From Buddleja alternifolia (lineage: Eukaryota; Streptophyta; Magnoliopsida; Lamiales; Scrophulariaceae): a stretch of 64,000 nucleotides of DNA. How positions within the stretch are numbered: the stretch's first letter is position 1; every line of letters starts with the position of its first letter. The position numbers and the translations under genes were made by a program. Where the stretch lies: positions 36,074,503-36,138,502 of the forward strand of contig CM033396.1 in the NCBI GenBank assembly GCA_019426215.1. The letters are read 5' to 3'. Below are positions 10,532 through 22,869 of the stretch, piece after piece. The notes below the pieces were generated by a model, which saw only the letters and a program-made list of their open reading frames with translations, ran no database searches and was not told the DNA's origin.

Positions 10532-12836
10532 ATGAAAACTAATAGTAGTAGGAGGAGGAGAGCAGCAACATCTCCTCCTGCTGGGGAAGCTAGTTGCTGC
10601 AAGGACAGGATTAGTCCATTGCCAGATGATGTATTGATATCAATAATCTCACGGTTGACAGTACAAGAAGCCACGATCACGAGACTCCTCTCGAAGCGAT
10701 GGAGGCACCTCTGCGACTACATTACTCGTCTCGATTTTGATATCCCGAAGCCAAAAAAGGGTACAAGACAACTCAAAGAATTTGATCAAAAGAAGTTCGA
10801 TTGGATAAATCGTGTCTTGGATACGCACAGAGGCGGCCACAGTTTACGCGAATTCAAAACCAGAATTCTTGGTCTCAAAGGTGTTCATATCAATCGATGG
10901 TTTGAGTTTGCATTGAAAAGGGGAGTTGAAATCCTTGACATAAATCTTGAGTTGTACCCTAACAAAACTCATGGAGGTCACCTTTTTCCCATTGAAGCTT
11001 TGATTAAAAAGTATGGTCTGAGATCGTTACGAGGCCTCAGGACTCTCAAAGTATTGTCTTTAATCCACGTTGATTTGGATGATCGAGCGGTTGAGCTTTT
11101 ACTTTCCAATTGCAACGTTCTTGAACGCTTGTCGCTTAGCTTTTCGAGCAAGCTGAGAAAAGTATCGGTGGTTGGTTGCCCGTCGTTGAAACACTTGGAA
11201 ATTTGCGATCAAGATACTAAATCCATCAAGGATCAAGTTGCTAAAACCATTGAAATTCGGGATTTAAACCTTGTCTCGTTTAGGTACCGTGGACGACGTG
11301 AAATTAACTTGATTGTGGGTCATGTACCAAAATTGATTGAGATCGACGTGGAGTATTCTATTTCTAATGCATATCTAAAAATTCTCCGCAAACTTTCACG
11401 TTGCATTCATCAAATTGAGCACCTCACACTAGTGATTGACCCATTGAGACCAGAGTTGGTAAGTGTCATGTCATTAATGTTTACTCTTTTCCGAGTCATA
11501 TTTGGGGTCTCTCAGGAGTTGAATTCTCGGGGTAATCTCTACCATCACATGTATATGTGATGGTGGACTCCCACACATATATGAGTACATGTGGAATGGA
11601 GATCATCAGGGAGTTCAATTCCACGAGCCCCCAAGTATCACTCATTCGTTTAACGTCTTTCAGCGATAATTACATGCGCACCCTCTCACTTTATTGTGAG
11701 TTCCTTGTGATTATGCAAGTTATCAAGACAACCCCGGTTAGATCCTGACATCTCAAAAATAAGGGGTGATGTCGTAATCTGCATTTACTCACAAGGGATG
11801 AAGGCATGAAATCGTAATATGCTTTTATTTATATAGAACATATGATAATTTTAAAATTTTGCGGTATTTTTCATAATTAGAGTCTCACGAAAAGGTGTAT
11901 ATGTAATTTATCCATTCGTTTATTATGAATTTTCACATTTGTTCTGTTTTATATGTTATAGCTCTTGAATTGGGTTGAGCAGTCTCGAATGCCTAACGCA
12001 CTTCCCGAATTAATAAATCTAAAACATCTGGTGTTGGAAGTCTTCATCATCGACGAACCTTATATCGTAGGACTCACTCCTTTAATCAAGGCGTCCCCAT
12101 TGTTGCAGAAACTTGAAGTCAAGGTACACCATTGTCATCTTACTCTCTTTTTTCCCTGCTATTAAACTGAGACGTTACGAAAAAATTACACACAGATCCC
12201 TCGTTTATTGTGTATTTGACAAGTCCCCTCGCTTATTGAAAATTACCAACACACTCCTAAAAGAGTCTAATTGTAAGGTTTACATGTGGTAAAGTTGTAA
12301 TATTTTTAAATATACAACTAATTGTGAGATTTACATGTCGTAAAGTTATAATAATTTTTAAATACAAAGGGGTGTAATTGCAAGAAATGAATTCATGAGG
12401 GGGTTGTATGTAATTTCCTATACGTGAGGGGAATTATTGTAATTACACAATAAGTGAAGGGGATCTGTGTAATTTTCCCATTATTTTCATAGAACTACGA
12501 AATTTACTTTTGTTTTGATTATTCTTGCAGTTTTTGAGATCTAGTCCAGCAATTACACAGAGAGAATCAGGTTTTCATACGGAGATATTGGAACAACCTC
12601 ATTACAACCTCAAAACGGTGACGTTTTCTGGATATTTGGGGAGTCGTGATGAAATTAAATTTACAAAATACATCTTGGTGAATGCTGTGAAGCTAGAACA
12701 ATTTGTCGTGGAACCTTATCATGCGACGTCGTGTGGCAAAGGTTCGAATGTTCGACAACAGGCAACTGCTCATGCGCGGAAGCAATTTCGAGAAAAAGTA
12801 AAAGTACCAAAGTCTGTTAATTTTGTGCTCATATAA
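10532..12836 (+). CDS. F-box/LRR/FBD protein
   Basis: Likely substrate-recognition subunit of an SCF (SKP1-cullin-F-box) ubiquitin ligase. Three exons are consistent in phase: 10532-11458 (donor GTAAGT), 11962-12123 and 12531-12836, giving 464 residues. An N-terminal F-box lies at about residues 27-70 (ISPLPDDVLISIISRL...LSKRWRHL). A leucine-rich middle follows (RTLKVLSLIHVDLDD, CNVLERLSLSF, CPSLKHLEI), then a C-terminal FBD-like segment (HYNLKTVTFSGYLGS... KLEQFVVEP). This is the usual layout of the large, rapidly evolving plant FBD F-box family. No stops interrupt it. Both introns carry foldback elements. The substrate cannot be inferred. Confidence 0.88.
11500..11640. repeat. Small hairpin MITE in intron 1
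   Basis: GGGGTCTCTCAGGAGTTGAATTC at 11502 pairs imperfectly with GAGTTCAATTCCACGAGCCCC ending near 11632. The centre is itself palindromic (ATCACATGTATATGTGAT). A related hairpin is at about 23790-23920. It lies wholly inside the F-box intron. Confidence 0.45.
11664..11913. repeat. Foldback element in intron 1
   Basis: GATAATTACATGCGCACCC at the left and GGTGTATATGTAATTTATCC at the right are inverted ends. Internal blocks (GATGAAATCGTAATATGC-like, TAATTAGAGTCTCA) recur in the element at 56504-56899, so the two belong to one family. Confidence 0.5.
12180..12479. repeat. Foldback element in intron 2
   Basis: AAAAATTACACACAGATCCC at the left end is inverted as GGATCTGTGTAATTTTCCC at the right. 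Inside are paired blocks around AAATTACCAACACAC and GTAATTGCAAG. It shares the ACACCCC/GTAATTAC style of the elements at 28.0, 28.7 and 29.2 kb and fills most of F-box intron 2. Confidence 0.65.
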
Positions 12837-13232
12837 AAACTCCATTATCATTTTTTTTATATTTTTGAACACACATAGAGTGTTTTTACCGACTAGTTTT
12901 AATTGTCCGTTTGTAATTTTATTTTACATTCTTGTCACGTTGGCTAATGGTTTATTTATTTGATAAAATATGAGTTTCGATGTCTAATTTTGGACATCCT
13001 GTAAACATAAAAGTTGGGTCGTTTTGTCCACAATTAAGTCAAAATAACTATTCATTAAGGTTGAGTGAATATTTCTCGACAAAGATTCTTTGATCGTAAG
13101 CCAGAAACTCCAAATAATTAGATAACTTCAAATAATGACTTGATAAAACGAAAATGTATCTGAAAAGATATTTATAGACAGGCAGTAGAATTAAATTGTT
13201 TTATACAACAGTTTTGTCCGACATAAAATGTG
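12837..13232. other. 3' flank of F-box gene, no gene seen
   Basis: AT-rich sequence with several AATAAA-like signals. No ORF or repeat structure was noticed before the target duplication of the copia element. Confidence 0.5.
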
Positions 13233-13237
13233 AATAT

Positions 13238-13544
13238 TGTTATGAATAATTATATGAATGTCCATGTATCCTCCATTATATGATATGATGGATAATCTTT
13301 TCTCCTCCTCTTTATGTTATAGTGGATGATCATTGCTCTTCCACTACTTGTAAATCCATCTTTTCCATTATGTATTCAACTTTTGAAATAATTGTACCTA
13401 CTATTTTGTGCCTATAAATAGGACATGAAGTTGTATTGTTAAGACACACCAAAATCAAAGAAAGAATTTTCTTCTTAATTCTCTAGTCTCTCTACTTTAG
13501 AATATTTGTATATATTTCATAATATTTGGGGTTATTTCATTACA
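13238..13544 (+). repeat. Copia 5' LTR
   Basis: 307 bp, TG...CA. It contains CCTATAAATAGG (13411-13422), a good TATA box that should drive element transcription, and the downstream CTCTCTAGTCTCTC pyrimidine-rich leader. It is bounded by TSD AATAT on the left. Confidence 0.93.
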
Positions 13545-13560
13545 CGTTATCAGCACGATC
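13545..13560 (+). promoter_or_regulatory. Copia primer-binding site
   Basis: CGTTATCAGCACGATCCG starts right after the LTR CA. A TTATCAGCACGA-type site directly after the 5' LTR is common in plant copia elements and should pair with a host tRNA. The tRNA identity was not established. Confidence 0.6.
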
Positions 13561-14192
13561 CGTCTCAAGGTGTTAATCATTTTGAAATTTGGCTAAAGAT
13601 ATACATGGGGTACTCAACGTATGATGTAAAATCCATTGAGAGATTTTCATGAGTTATTATGAGTTTGTAAAGAAAATTGATGGACAAGATTTTTAAAACA
13701 AAGTAAGAAGAAAAGGTAAAAAAAAAAGGTACGTATATTTCAATATTTAACAAAAATAGAAATATGCAATAATTCTCTTGATGTTTGGAAAGAAGACATA
13801 TCTATATGTGCATATATTTGATTAGTATTATTCTTTTGAATAATCCTATCATGTTGAAAATATTTTAAGAAGTTGAATGATTGTTATGTTATTCATTTTA
13901 TACTTTGATGATAGTGTTATAATGACGAATCTTGAAAAACTTGACTTTGTGACTCTTGATATTACGAGGAAAAATAGATGTTGAAATTCATCTTGATGCA
14001 AATAACTATACTTCATTCCCTGAAGTGAATGTGTTGAGCAATATATAAATTCATACATGCAAATAACTATACTCCATTCCCTGAAGTGAATGTGTTGAGC
14101 AATATATAATTATTTTAATCATGAGTCCCGTCCAACTAGTTCTGCTACATTCCCTGAAGTGAAAGTAGCAGCACATAACTATTTTAATCATT

Positions 14193-14554
14193 AAAGAAAT
14201 CATGGACGTGGACGTGGTCGTGGATATGATTATGGAAATCGTGGTAGTTATTCAAAAAATACATCTTTCCACCAGAAGTGGAAAAATGATGACGAGAAAA
14301 ATAAAGGTGGCCAAAATAGCAAATCTGTGAAAAATTTATGCTATCGTTGTGGTGGTAAAGGTCATTGGGCACGTACCTGTCGTACGCCTAAACATCTTGT
14401 TATCCTTTACCAAGAATCGCTGAATGGGAAAGGAAAGAAAATAGAAACAAATTTTGTTTTTGAAGAAGACGATTCTGATGATGGCCATTTTGATGACACT
14501 CATTTAGATGTTAACGTTGTTGATTTCTTTGATGATCCTAATGAAAAAAATTGA
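14193..14554 (+). pseudogene. Copia gag C-terminal remnant with zinc knuckle
   Basis: The frame contains an RG-rich stretch (GRGRGRGRGYD) and then CYRCGGKGHWARTC, a perfect Cx2Cx4Hx4C nucleocapsid knuckle, followed by an acidic tail ending at 14554. In an intact element the capsid domain would precede it. Here only about 650 bp separate it from the LTR, with no capsid-like reading frame. That space instead has duplicated blocks around CATTCCCTGAAGTGAA (three copies between 14010 and 14165). Confidence 0.8.
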
Positions 14555-14745
14555 TCACTTGATTGGAGATGGAAGTGTCAAAAAATAAATTTTTTAAGTT
14601 TTAATTCTAGTAATTCATAAATAAATATTTAAGCATGTTGTTTTCCTTTTAAGATCAATCAATGAATTTATTCATATGATTGTCCTTTCTCATATTAAAC
14701 AATATTGTTTGGTATTGATTTATTTCTTTTATGTTTCAATAAAGA

Positions 14746-17700
14746 ATGAGTATTTACTCGATCAGCAACAACATCAATAATGAAGATATGTGTCTCGCTG
14801 ATAGTGCCACAACTCACACCATTTTCAAGAATAAAAAATACTTCTCTTCTTTAGTAATGCAAGAAGCCAATGTTAGTGCTATATCGGGTAGGACAAAGTT
14901 AATTGAAGGCTCCGGCAGAGATAATATATTGTTACCCGGAGGAACGCAATTTTATATTGATGAAGCATTATATTCTACCAAATCTCAAATAAATTTACTA
15001 AGCTTCAAAGATATCCGCCGAAATGGATATCATATTAAGACAACAAGTGATGGCAATATTGAGTATCTTTACATCACTAATACAATATCTGGTAACAAAT
15101 GTATATTGGAAAAATTGCCTGCATTTTCCTCCGGTTTGTACTACACGCATATATCTACTATTGAAACACATGTTATCGTAAACCAGAAGTTTACAAATCA
15201 AAATAAGTTTGTTATTTGGCATGACCGGTTGGGCCATCCCGGATCAATTATGATGCGAAATATAATTGAGAATTCATGTGGTCATCCATTGAAGAGCCAG
15301 CAGATTCTTCAATCGAATGAGTTCTCATGTGCTGCTTGTTCACAAGGAAAGTTGATTATTCGACCATCAACAACAAAAGTAGGAAGTGAATCTCTTACGT
15401 TTTTGGAACGTATTCAAGGTGATATTTGTGGACCAATACACCCGTCGTGTGGACCATTTAGACATTTTATGGTTTTAATTGATGCATCAACAAGGTGGTC
15501 ACATGTATCTTTGCTATCAACTCGCAACCTGGCGTTTGCGAGATTGCTTGCTCAATTGATTAGACTACGAGCACATTTTTCTGATTATCCAATTAAGAAG
15601 ACACGCCTTGATAATGCGGGTGAATTTACTTCCAAAACGTTCAATGACTATTGTATGTCTATTGGAATTGATGTTGAACATCCTGTAGCACATGTTCATA
15701 CACAAAACGGTCTAGCAGAATCGTTTATTAAGCGTCTGCAGTTAATTGCAAGACCTTTACTTATGAGATCAAAACTTTCTATTTCTTGTTGGGGACATGC
15801 TATTTTGCATGCAGCAGCACTTATTCGCATAAGGCCAACAAGTTATCATAAGTTCTCCCCATTACACTTGGTTTTTGGTCAGGAACCAAATATTTCCCAT
15901 CTAAGAATTTTTGGATGTGCGGTATATGTTCCAATTGCTCCACCACAACGCACTAAGATGGGTCCTCAAAGGAAATTGGGAATATATGTTGGATTCGAGT
16001 CTCCATCGATAATAAAGTATCTAGAGCCATTGACTGGAGATTTATTTACAGCTCGATTTGCTGATTGTCATTTTGATGAATCAGATTTTCCAACATTAGG
16101 GGGAGAAAATAAGCAGCTGGAAAAGAAAATTAGTTGGAATGAATTATCTTTATCTCATCTTGATCCTCGAACAAAACAAAGTGAACTGAAAGTTCAAAAG
16201 ATAATTCACTTGCAAGGTTTAGCTAACCAACTGCCAGACGCATTTACTGACCTAAAAAAAGTGACTAAGTCACATGTACCAGCTGTTAATGCTCCAGTAA
16301 GAATTGTTGTCCCTGAAGGTCAAAGTAATGAGTCTACTGCACGCCTGAAGCATGGTAGACCTATCGGTTCCAAAGATAGTCATCCTCGAAAAAGAAAAGG
16401 AGCTAGGAATCAAGATGGTCTAATCGAGGATAAAATAACTCCAGAAGAGTCCCTAGTCATAACTAATATTTCGGTTCCAGAAGAACCTCAGGTACCTGAA
16501 AATTGTGAAAATAATGAGATCTCAATCGATTATGTTATGAACGGGAAACGATGGAATCGAAATGAAGTCAACGTTGATGATAAATTTGCATATAATGTAG
16601 CGCTAAATATGATGAATGATAATGAGGATCAAGAACCAAAGTCTGTTAATGAATGTCGACAAAGAAATGATTGACCAAAATGGAAAGACGCAATGGGGGC
16701 AGAGTTAAACTCGCTTGAAAAACGAAAAGTTTTTGGACCTGTAGTCCGTACACCTGAAGATGTAAAGCCAGTAGGATACAAATGGGTATTTGTGCGAAAA
16801 CGAAATGAGAAAAATGAAATTGTAAGATATAAGGCACGTCTTGTTGCCCAAGGGTTTTCGCAACGACCTGTCATAGATTATGAGGAGACTTATTCTCCTG
16901 TGGTGGATGCAACTACTTTTCGTTATATAATAAGTCTGGCAGTGCATGAAAAACTTGATTTGCGTCTAATGGATGTTATTACAGCCTATTTGTATGGCTC
17001 GCTTGATAATGATATATATATGAAAATCCCTGAAGGATTTAATATGCCTGAAGCATATAAATCAAGTTCTCGAGAACATTATTCAATTAAATTAAGTAAG
17101 TCATTGTATGGACTGAAACAATCTGGACGAATGTGGTATAATCGTCTCAGTGAATATTTGTTGAAGGAAGGATATAAGAATGATCAAATTTGTCCTTGTA
17201 TTTTCATAAAAAGATCTGGAAATGAGTTTGTTATAATTACAGTTTATGTTGACGATTTAAATATTGTTGGAACTCCTGAAGAGATTTCAAAAACTGTTAA
17301 TTGCTTGAAGAAAGAATTTGAGATGAAAGATCTTGGAAGAACAAAATTTTGCCTTGGGTTGCAAATTGAATATTTAAAGAATGGAATTTTTATGTATCAA
17401 GATGCTTATATATCAAAGGTGCTAAAGCGTTTCTACATGGATAAATCACATCCATTGAGCACCCTGATGGTCGTAAGGTCACTAGATGTGAACAAAGATC
17501 CTTTTCGACCTCGAGAAAGTGATGAAGAACTACTTGGTCCTGAAGTACCATATCTAAGTGCAATCGGTGCACTAATGTATCTTGCTTGTCACACTTGACC
17601 TGATATAGCATTCGCTGTTAATCTATTAGCAAGATATAGTTCTTCTCCTACACGAAGGCATTGGAATGGGGTTAAACAGGTACTCCGCTACCTTAGAGGA

Positions 17701-18218
17701 ACAATCGATATGGGTTTATTTTATTCAAATGTACCCAAGTCCGAATTGGTTGGATATGCAGATGCTGGATATATGTCTGATCCTCATAATGGTCGTTCAC
17801 AAACGGGCTATTTATTTACATGTGGTAGCACAGCCATTTCATGGTGATCTATGAAACAAACTATATCGGCCACATCATCTAATCATGCAGAAATCTTGGC
17901 TATTCATGAGGCAAGTCGAGAATGTGTTTGGTTAAGATCCATGATTCAACACATTCGAGGGACTTGTGGTTTATCTTCTGGAAAAATGATCCCGACGATC
18001 TTATATTGAAAGAAGGGTACATTAAAGGAGATAGAACAAAACATATTTCACCAAAGTTCTTTTTCACTCATGATCTTCAGAAGAATGGTGATATTAATGT
18101 TCAAAAAATCCGTTCCAGTGATAATCTTGCTGATTTGTTCACCAAGGCACTTCCCACAGCAACGTTTGAAAAACTGGTCTACAATATTGGAGTACGTAGA
18201 CTTAAAGATCTTGACTGA
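14746..18218 (+). pseudogene. Copia pol: protease, integrase, RT, RNase H
   Basis: Frame 14746-18005 encodes in order a protease (DSATTH, D at codon 19), the pre-integrase zinc region (WHDRLGHPG), and an integrase with D226, D289 and E325 (D,D35E spacing). It continues through reverse transcriptase (YKARLVAQGF; YVDD at 17245-17256) into RNase H. In-frame TGA codons at 16672, 17596 and 17845 replace codons that are Trp or Arg in relatives. A frame change near 18005, at a likely small deletion in RNase H, puts the last 70 codons (LKEGYIKGDRTKHI... to 18218) in another frame. TGA is the only nonsense codon before that point. Confidence 0.92.
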
Positions 18219-18433
18219 TATTGTCATGAGGGGGAGATAATACGCGCCGCACTCTTTTTCCCTTAACCAAGGTTTTTCCCACTGGGTTTTCCTGGTAAGG
18301 TTTTTAATGAGGCAGCATCTGATTGCGTATTGATATGTACTCTTTTTCCTTCACTAGGTTTTTGTCCCATTGGGTTTTTCCTAGTAAGGTTTTAACGAGG
18401 CATATTCTTAAGTGATGGACATCCAAGGGGGAG
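18219..18433 (+). other. Copia 3' untranslated region with PPT
   Basis: Contains two tandem-like copies of a block around CTTTTTCC...AAGGTTTTT..CCACTGGGTTTTCCT, a frequent feature downstream of plant copia pol genes. It ends with the polypurine tract AAGGGGGAG directly before the right LTR. A second purine run, GAGGGGGAGA, follows the stop codon. Confidence 0.7.
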
Positions 18434-18740
18434 TGTTATGAATAATTATATGGATGTCCATGTATCTTCCACTACATGATATGATGAATAATCATTTCTC
18501 CTCCTCTTTATGTTATAGTGGATGATCATTGCTCTTCCACTACTTGTTAATCCATCTTTTCCATTATGTATTCAACTTTTGAAATAATTGTACCTACTAT
18601 TTTGTGCCTATAAATAGGACATGAAGTTGTATTGTTAAGACACACCAAAATCAAAGAAAGAATTCTCTTCTTAATTCTCTAGTCTCTCTACTTTAGAATA
18701 TTTGTATATATTTCATAATATTTGGGGTTATTTCATAACA
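18434..18740 (+). repeat. Copia 3' LTR
   Basis: 307 bp, same length as the 5' LTR with about nine substitutions. Ends TAACA and is followed by TSD AATAT. Confidence 0.93.
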
Positions 18741-18745
18741 AATAT

Positions 18746-19771
18746 CACCTTATACTACACATTACACAATTAGTGCCGGTCTACTTTTATCATAACTACG
18801 GGGAAAGTGGTAATATATTTAATATTTCATTTACCACTTTGTCATTTAATATTATTTAATACTTCAATTTATTTTGAATGGTTATTGATGTGTGTGGAAA
18901 GCACACCAATGATAATATGCGATATATTATTGTTTCGTAAAAAAAAAAAAAAACTAGATTAGGGTGGATCCAACTGCGTGTTCCGAGCCCCGCGATAATT
19001 CTTATCTTAGAATTATCTTTCAACCCCCGCGCTCGAATTCGATACGCTAGACGGTGGTTCAGGATTTAACATTTCAATGTGTTGTTTAACTTAGTTGTTA
19101 GGACCGCAATTGACTGAAATGTTTATCGTCTTCGACTGACACAATAATACAATAAAAGAAAAATTCAAGTACAGGTAAAAACTATCTCTTTAAATTTGAC
19201 GCAAGATAACTTTGTACCTACGTGAGAATCTTTCGATCGAATGTATTATTTTGGGTGTTGATTATCGTTTTCGAATGATACAATAATACAATAAAAGAAA
19301 AATTCAAGTTTAGGTAAAAATTATCTCTCTGATATTTAAATCTAACGCAAGATAACTTTGTATCTACGTGAGAATCTTTCGATCAAATGTATTATTTCCA
19401 TACTTGAATATGTTCGAATTCAAAAAGGGTAAATTGAAAACTCAAGTCCAGTGCATAAACTATCTATTCGATACTTAAATCTGAATAAACGATAATTTAC
19501 ACCTCCATGAAAGTTCAATCGTGATGATTACAGATAATTATGGATACATGTTTCGCAGCCGCATCCAAGTGGTTTTCGATAAGAAACTATTACATCTATT
19601 CTACTGTTACTCCTACATTATGCTATGAACTACTCCTAATTTACGCTAAGAGAAAGAAGTTTAATGATCTTGCGATCTCCTTCTCTTTTCTACTCCGCGG
19701 CTCGTATATATATGGGTCTTTGAGGAACTCACGTTCCTTTTCTTCGGGAACCGCCTTCAACCGTCTTCAAC
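18746..19771. other. Intergenic with 139-bp tandem repeat
   Basis: A block beginning ACAATAATACAATAAAAG occurs at 19141 and 19280 (period 139, with a third decayed start near 19430). It includes GCAAGATAACTTTGTA and GTGAGAATCTTTCGATC. The rest has no convincing ORF. The 19540-19770 part is GC-richer and may be an LTR relic, but I cannot prove it. Confidence 0.5.
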
Positions 19772-20332
19772 TGCTCTTTCAAATAATTTCAAAGTAGCGC
19801 GCCTCTGCAGATGATTGGAAATTAGGTTCATTATGGACCTAATTTCTTTCTTTTCGAATGCCTACAATTCGGGCTATTTGGGCCTTGAAATTTCGACAGT
19901 CCAAATTATTTTATGGTGTGCTACTCGAGCACTTGCTCGAGCTGAAACTGAGCAACCTACTCGAGCTGAAATGGTCGGAGCACTCGAGCACTTTTTATAG
20001 TGTAAACAAATGCCCCCCTAATATACATGAATGTTTCGAGTTTATGTATATTAAGTGACACGTGTCGGTATTTATAACTTTTGACCTCTCGATGGCCATC
20101 ATTAATGGCCTCCATTAGAAATTTGTTCAACTGCTATTTCGAGTACAGATATTACTCCTCATCAAATGATGTCTGCTAACATTTAAAAAAAATTCTAATT
20201 ACATGAAGGATAATGTTAAACGAAGGCTAGATTTCGGTGCTTCTGTAATGGTCGATACTTTTGCCCCAATGAAAATTGATGCCCCAGTGAAAATTGGTGA
20301 CATGGGATTAAAAATAATAATATGACAACTCA

Positions 20333-20545
20333 TCTCATGAGCATGACACTCGAAACTAGAAATACGCCCACTATATTTGACTTCGAGAATGGCAATTTCG
20401 AGAATGGCAAGACCTCATTATCTCAAGTATGTTTAATTTCTCATGAGCATGACATTCGAAACTAGAAATACGCCCACTGTATTTGACTTTGAGAATGGAA
20501 ATTTCGAGAATGACAAAACCTCACTATTTTGAGTATGTTTAATTT
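20333..20545. repeat. Two-copy 106-bp tandem repeat
   Basis: Units starting TCTCATGAGCATGAC at 20333 and 20439 share AACTAGAAATACGCCCACT and GAGAATGG...AAACCTCA. They sit inside the short LTR element, surrounded by many TTTCGAG/CTCGAA words. Confidence 0.7.
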
Positions 20546-21319
20546 CGAGTATATAATTTTTTGAGCATATCTTTTGTCGAGTACATGATGTTTCGAATAT
20601 GTCTTATTTCGAATACATGATTTTTCGAACATGTCTTATTTGTGCTGGTTGAGGAGTAAACTAACTCATATACCTATTCATTTGACTCACTCGTGGATGC
20701 CCCCAGCATTTTGCGTATTCGAGAAGTGTTTCTCCTCGAAGTGAGTCTGACTCGAAGGAAAAAGAGCGTGATTCGAAGATTGACCCATCTCGAATCTTTA
20801 TTCTCGAGTTCGAGCATCTCGAGGATATTCTAGGGGAATTTCGTTTGGATTTGTTGTTTTAGTTCGAATATCACACAGATTATAGGCAAGAAATATAGAA
20901 AGCTCATCAATCGAGAGGGATACTCAAGGATGGTGAGACCAAATTCGTCGGCTTGCAAAATACCAAATTTCACATTTCTCCATTCACAATTTCCCGACAC
21001 TCTCATCAAAACACCACCAACAATAATAAATAAGCGTGGCATTCAAGAATGGCAAAACCTCACTATGTATTATGTAATATAATATTATTTATTTTACATT
21101 TACGCAAGAAATTTTATTTGTGTATGTGTATGTGATGGAGAAAGATAAGGATAGGTGAGGTGGGTGGACGAAGCTCGACTTCAATTATTTGAGTGCTTTC
21201 AATAAATTGAGGCCCCACAGTGTTCTTCTGCTCCGTACGTGCAGTTGGATTGTGACTTGCTTCATTCAATCTCGAATATGTTATGTTTCGAGCATTTAGT
21301 TTTTCGATTTCGAGCATGC

Positions 21320-21930
21320 TTAATTTCGATAGATGATTTTTCGAACACGTCTTATTTCTTGCCCCCCAGTATTTTGTTGATTCGCAAAATGCTGTACTTC
21401 GAGGGCTGTCGGGCTCGAAGCTTTGCCGACTTTAAATGGACCATCTCGAACTCGAGATTCTCGAGGATATCCTATAGGGATTTCGTTTGAGTTAAATATT
21501 CTAGTTCGAGCCCTAGGCTCAATCGCTATTAATTGGGACCCTTTTTCAATCAAATTATTATGTTTGTTCATCAAAGATTCAAGTGCTAACACTACCTGTG
21601 TATTTATCATATTCGGAAAAACATCACATGTTTGGTTAAAAAAAATTCGCCTAATTCTGTAATCACTTGAGTAGCTTCTCGAGCAAGCCCATCTCAAGAA
21701 CTTACTGCTATATCTTGCACAATGGCAGTGAATATTCGAGCCAATTCTTGTGCTAGTGCACGGTATTGATCATCGAATTCTCTTCATTGATCTTCACGAG
21801 CACCTGCTAATGTCTATTTCATGACCCGGACAAATTGTTTGTACATTTTGTCCGCCCTAACGTTATTCCTCGAAATCGATCGAGCATCCAAATCTTCAAC
21901 TATATCATCTCTAAGTGATTCTTCTGACAT
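21320..21930 (-). pseudogene. Decayed ORF inside the short LTR element
   Basis: An ATG at 21930, 53 bp inside the 5' LTR on the minus strand, opens a polar frame (MSEESLRDDIVEDLD...). It reaches a stop after about 38 codons, continues with at least two more stops, and ends in an open stretch of 125 codons (21697-21320). The position is that of a gag gene. I do not recognise the protein, and no zinc knuckle is present. Confidence 0.4.
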
Positions 21931-22219
21931 TATGCATAAATTTTATTTTTCGTGAGATTTTCAAACTGGTCAGTTATCGAACCGCTCTTTCAAATAATTT
22001 CAAAGTAGCGCGCCTCTACAGATGATTGGAAATTAGGTTCATTATGGACCTAATTTCTTTCTTTTCGAATGCCTACAATTCGGGCTATTTGGGCCTTGTA
22101 ATTTCGACAGCCCAAATTATTTTACGGTGTGCTACTCGAGCACTTGCTCGAGCTGAAACTGAGCAACCTACTCGAGCTGAAATGGTCGGAGCGCTCGAGC
22201 ACTTTTTATAGTGTAAACA

Positions 22220-22869
22220 ATTATACAAGGATATAGTATAAAGCATGAAAATGATAGTAAATATGACACAAGATATACGTGGTTCAACCAAAATATGACC
22301 TACGTCCGCGGGGTAAAAAGAGTCGATCCTTTCATTAGTGATTAGAGTTGATATATATACAAGTTTGTGATGAGGTAGGTAAAAAAGGTAAGTCAACTAT
22401 CCCTAAATGTACATTGAAAAGTAGAATAAATCATGATTCTTCCACCTTGAGCTATATCTTCTATGGTATAACTAGTGAATCTGCTGACACGATCTTCGCA
22501 GGTCCGTATATGGTAAGTATATCACTTAATTGATTCTGGTCGGATCTTACTTCAGGCTTGTCTTATATAAAATGCTCCACCTGTGCAGGTCAGGGCTGAC
22601 CGAACCTCCAGCTGGACAGACCTGAATGTGAGGCCTTCTAGAAAAATCCGAGCCCGCGATGTCATTGGGCTTGGGCCCACAAAACGTTGAACTATTAGCT
22701 AGGCCCAAAGATTTATTTCAACCCATATCAGTTATATTCCGAAAATATCCATATAATTAATTCCAAGACTAGTACATCTTTTAACACATCTATCTCATAT
22801 CTATAAGCGACACTAATTAATTCCAAGACTAGTACATCTTTTAACACATCTATCTCATATCTATGAGCG
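22220..22869. other. Intergenic with a 60-bp tandem duplication
   Basis: A block around AATTCCAAGACTAGTACATC is repeated with a 60-bp period (22757 and 22817). 22270-22320 (ACGTGGTTCAACCAAAATATG...CCTACGTCCGCGG) resembles the ends of plant LTRs, so decayed retroelement sequence is possible. No gene seen. Confidence 0.45.

Larger units (their letters stand above)
13238..18740 (+). mobile_element. Ty1/copia LTR retrotransposon (degenerate)
   Basis: Two 307-bp LTRs (13238-13544 and 18434-18740) start with TGTTATG and end in CA. The 5-bp target duplication AATAT lies at 13233-13237 and 18741-18745. A primer-binding-like site follows the left LTR and a purine tract precedes the right one. The order protease, integrase, reverse transcriptase, RNase H defines the copia class. 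Most of gag is missing and pol carries three TGA codons and a frame change, so it is not autonomous. I count about nine substitutions between the LTRs (about 3%), so the insertion is fairly young. Confidence 0.95.
19772..22219 (-). mobile_element. Short non-autonomous LTR retrotransposon
   Basis: Direct repeats of 237 bp lie at 19772-20008 and 21983-22219. Read on the minus strand each begins TGTTTACA, and the left one ends in CA (the right ends CG, one transition). A purine tract (AGGGGGGC) lies next to the left repeat, where a 3' LTR expects it. This fits a minus-strand LTR element of 2.45 kb. It has no reverse transcriptase; the 2.0 kb interior holds only a decayed ORF and a 106-bp tandem repeat. 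About six differences separate the LTRs. Flanking 5-mers (TCAAC and ATTAT) do not match, so the target duplication is lost or was never shared. Confidence 0.72.
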
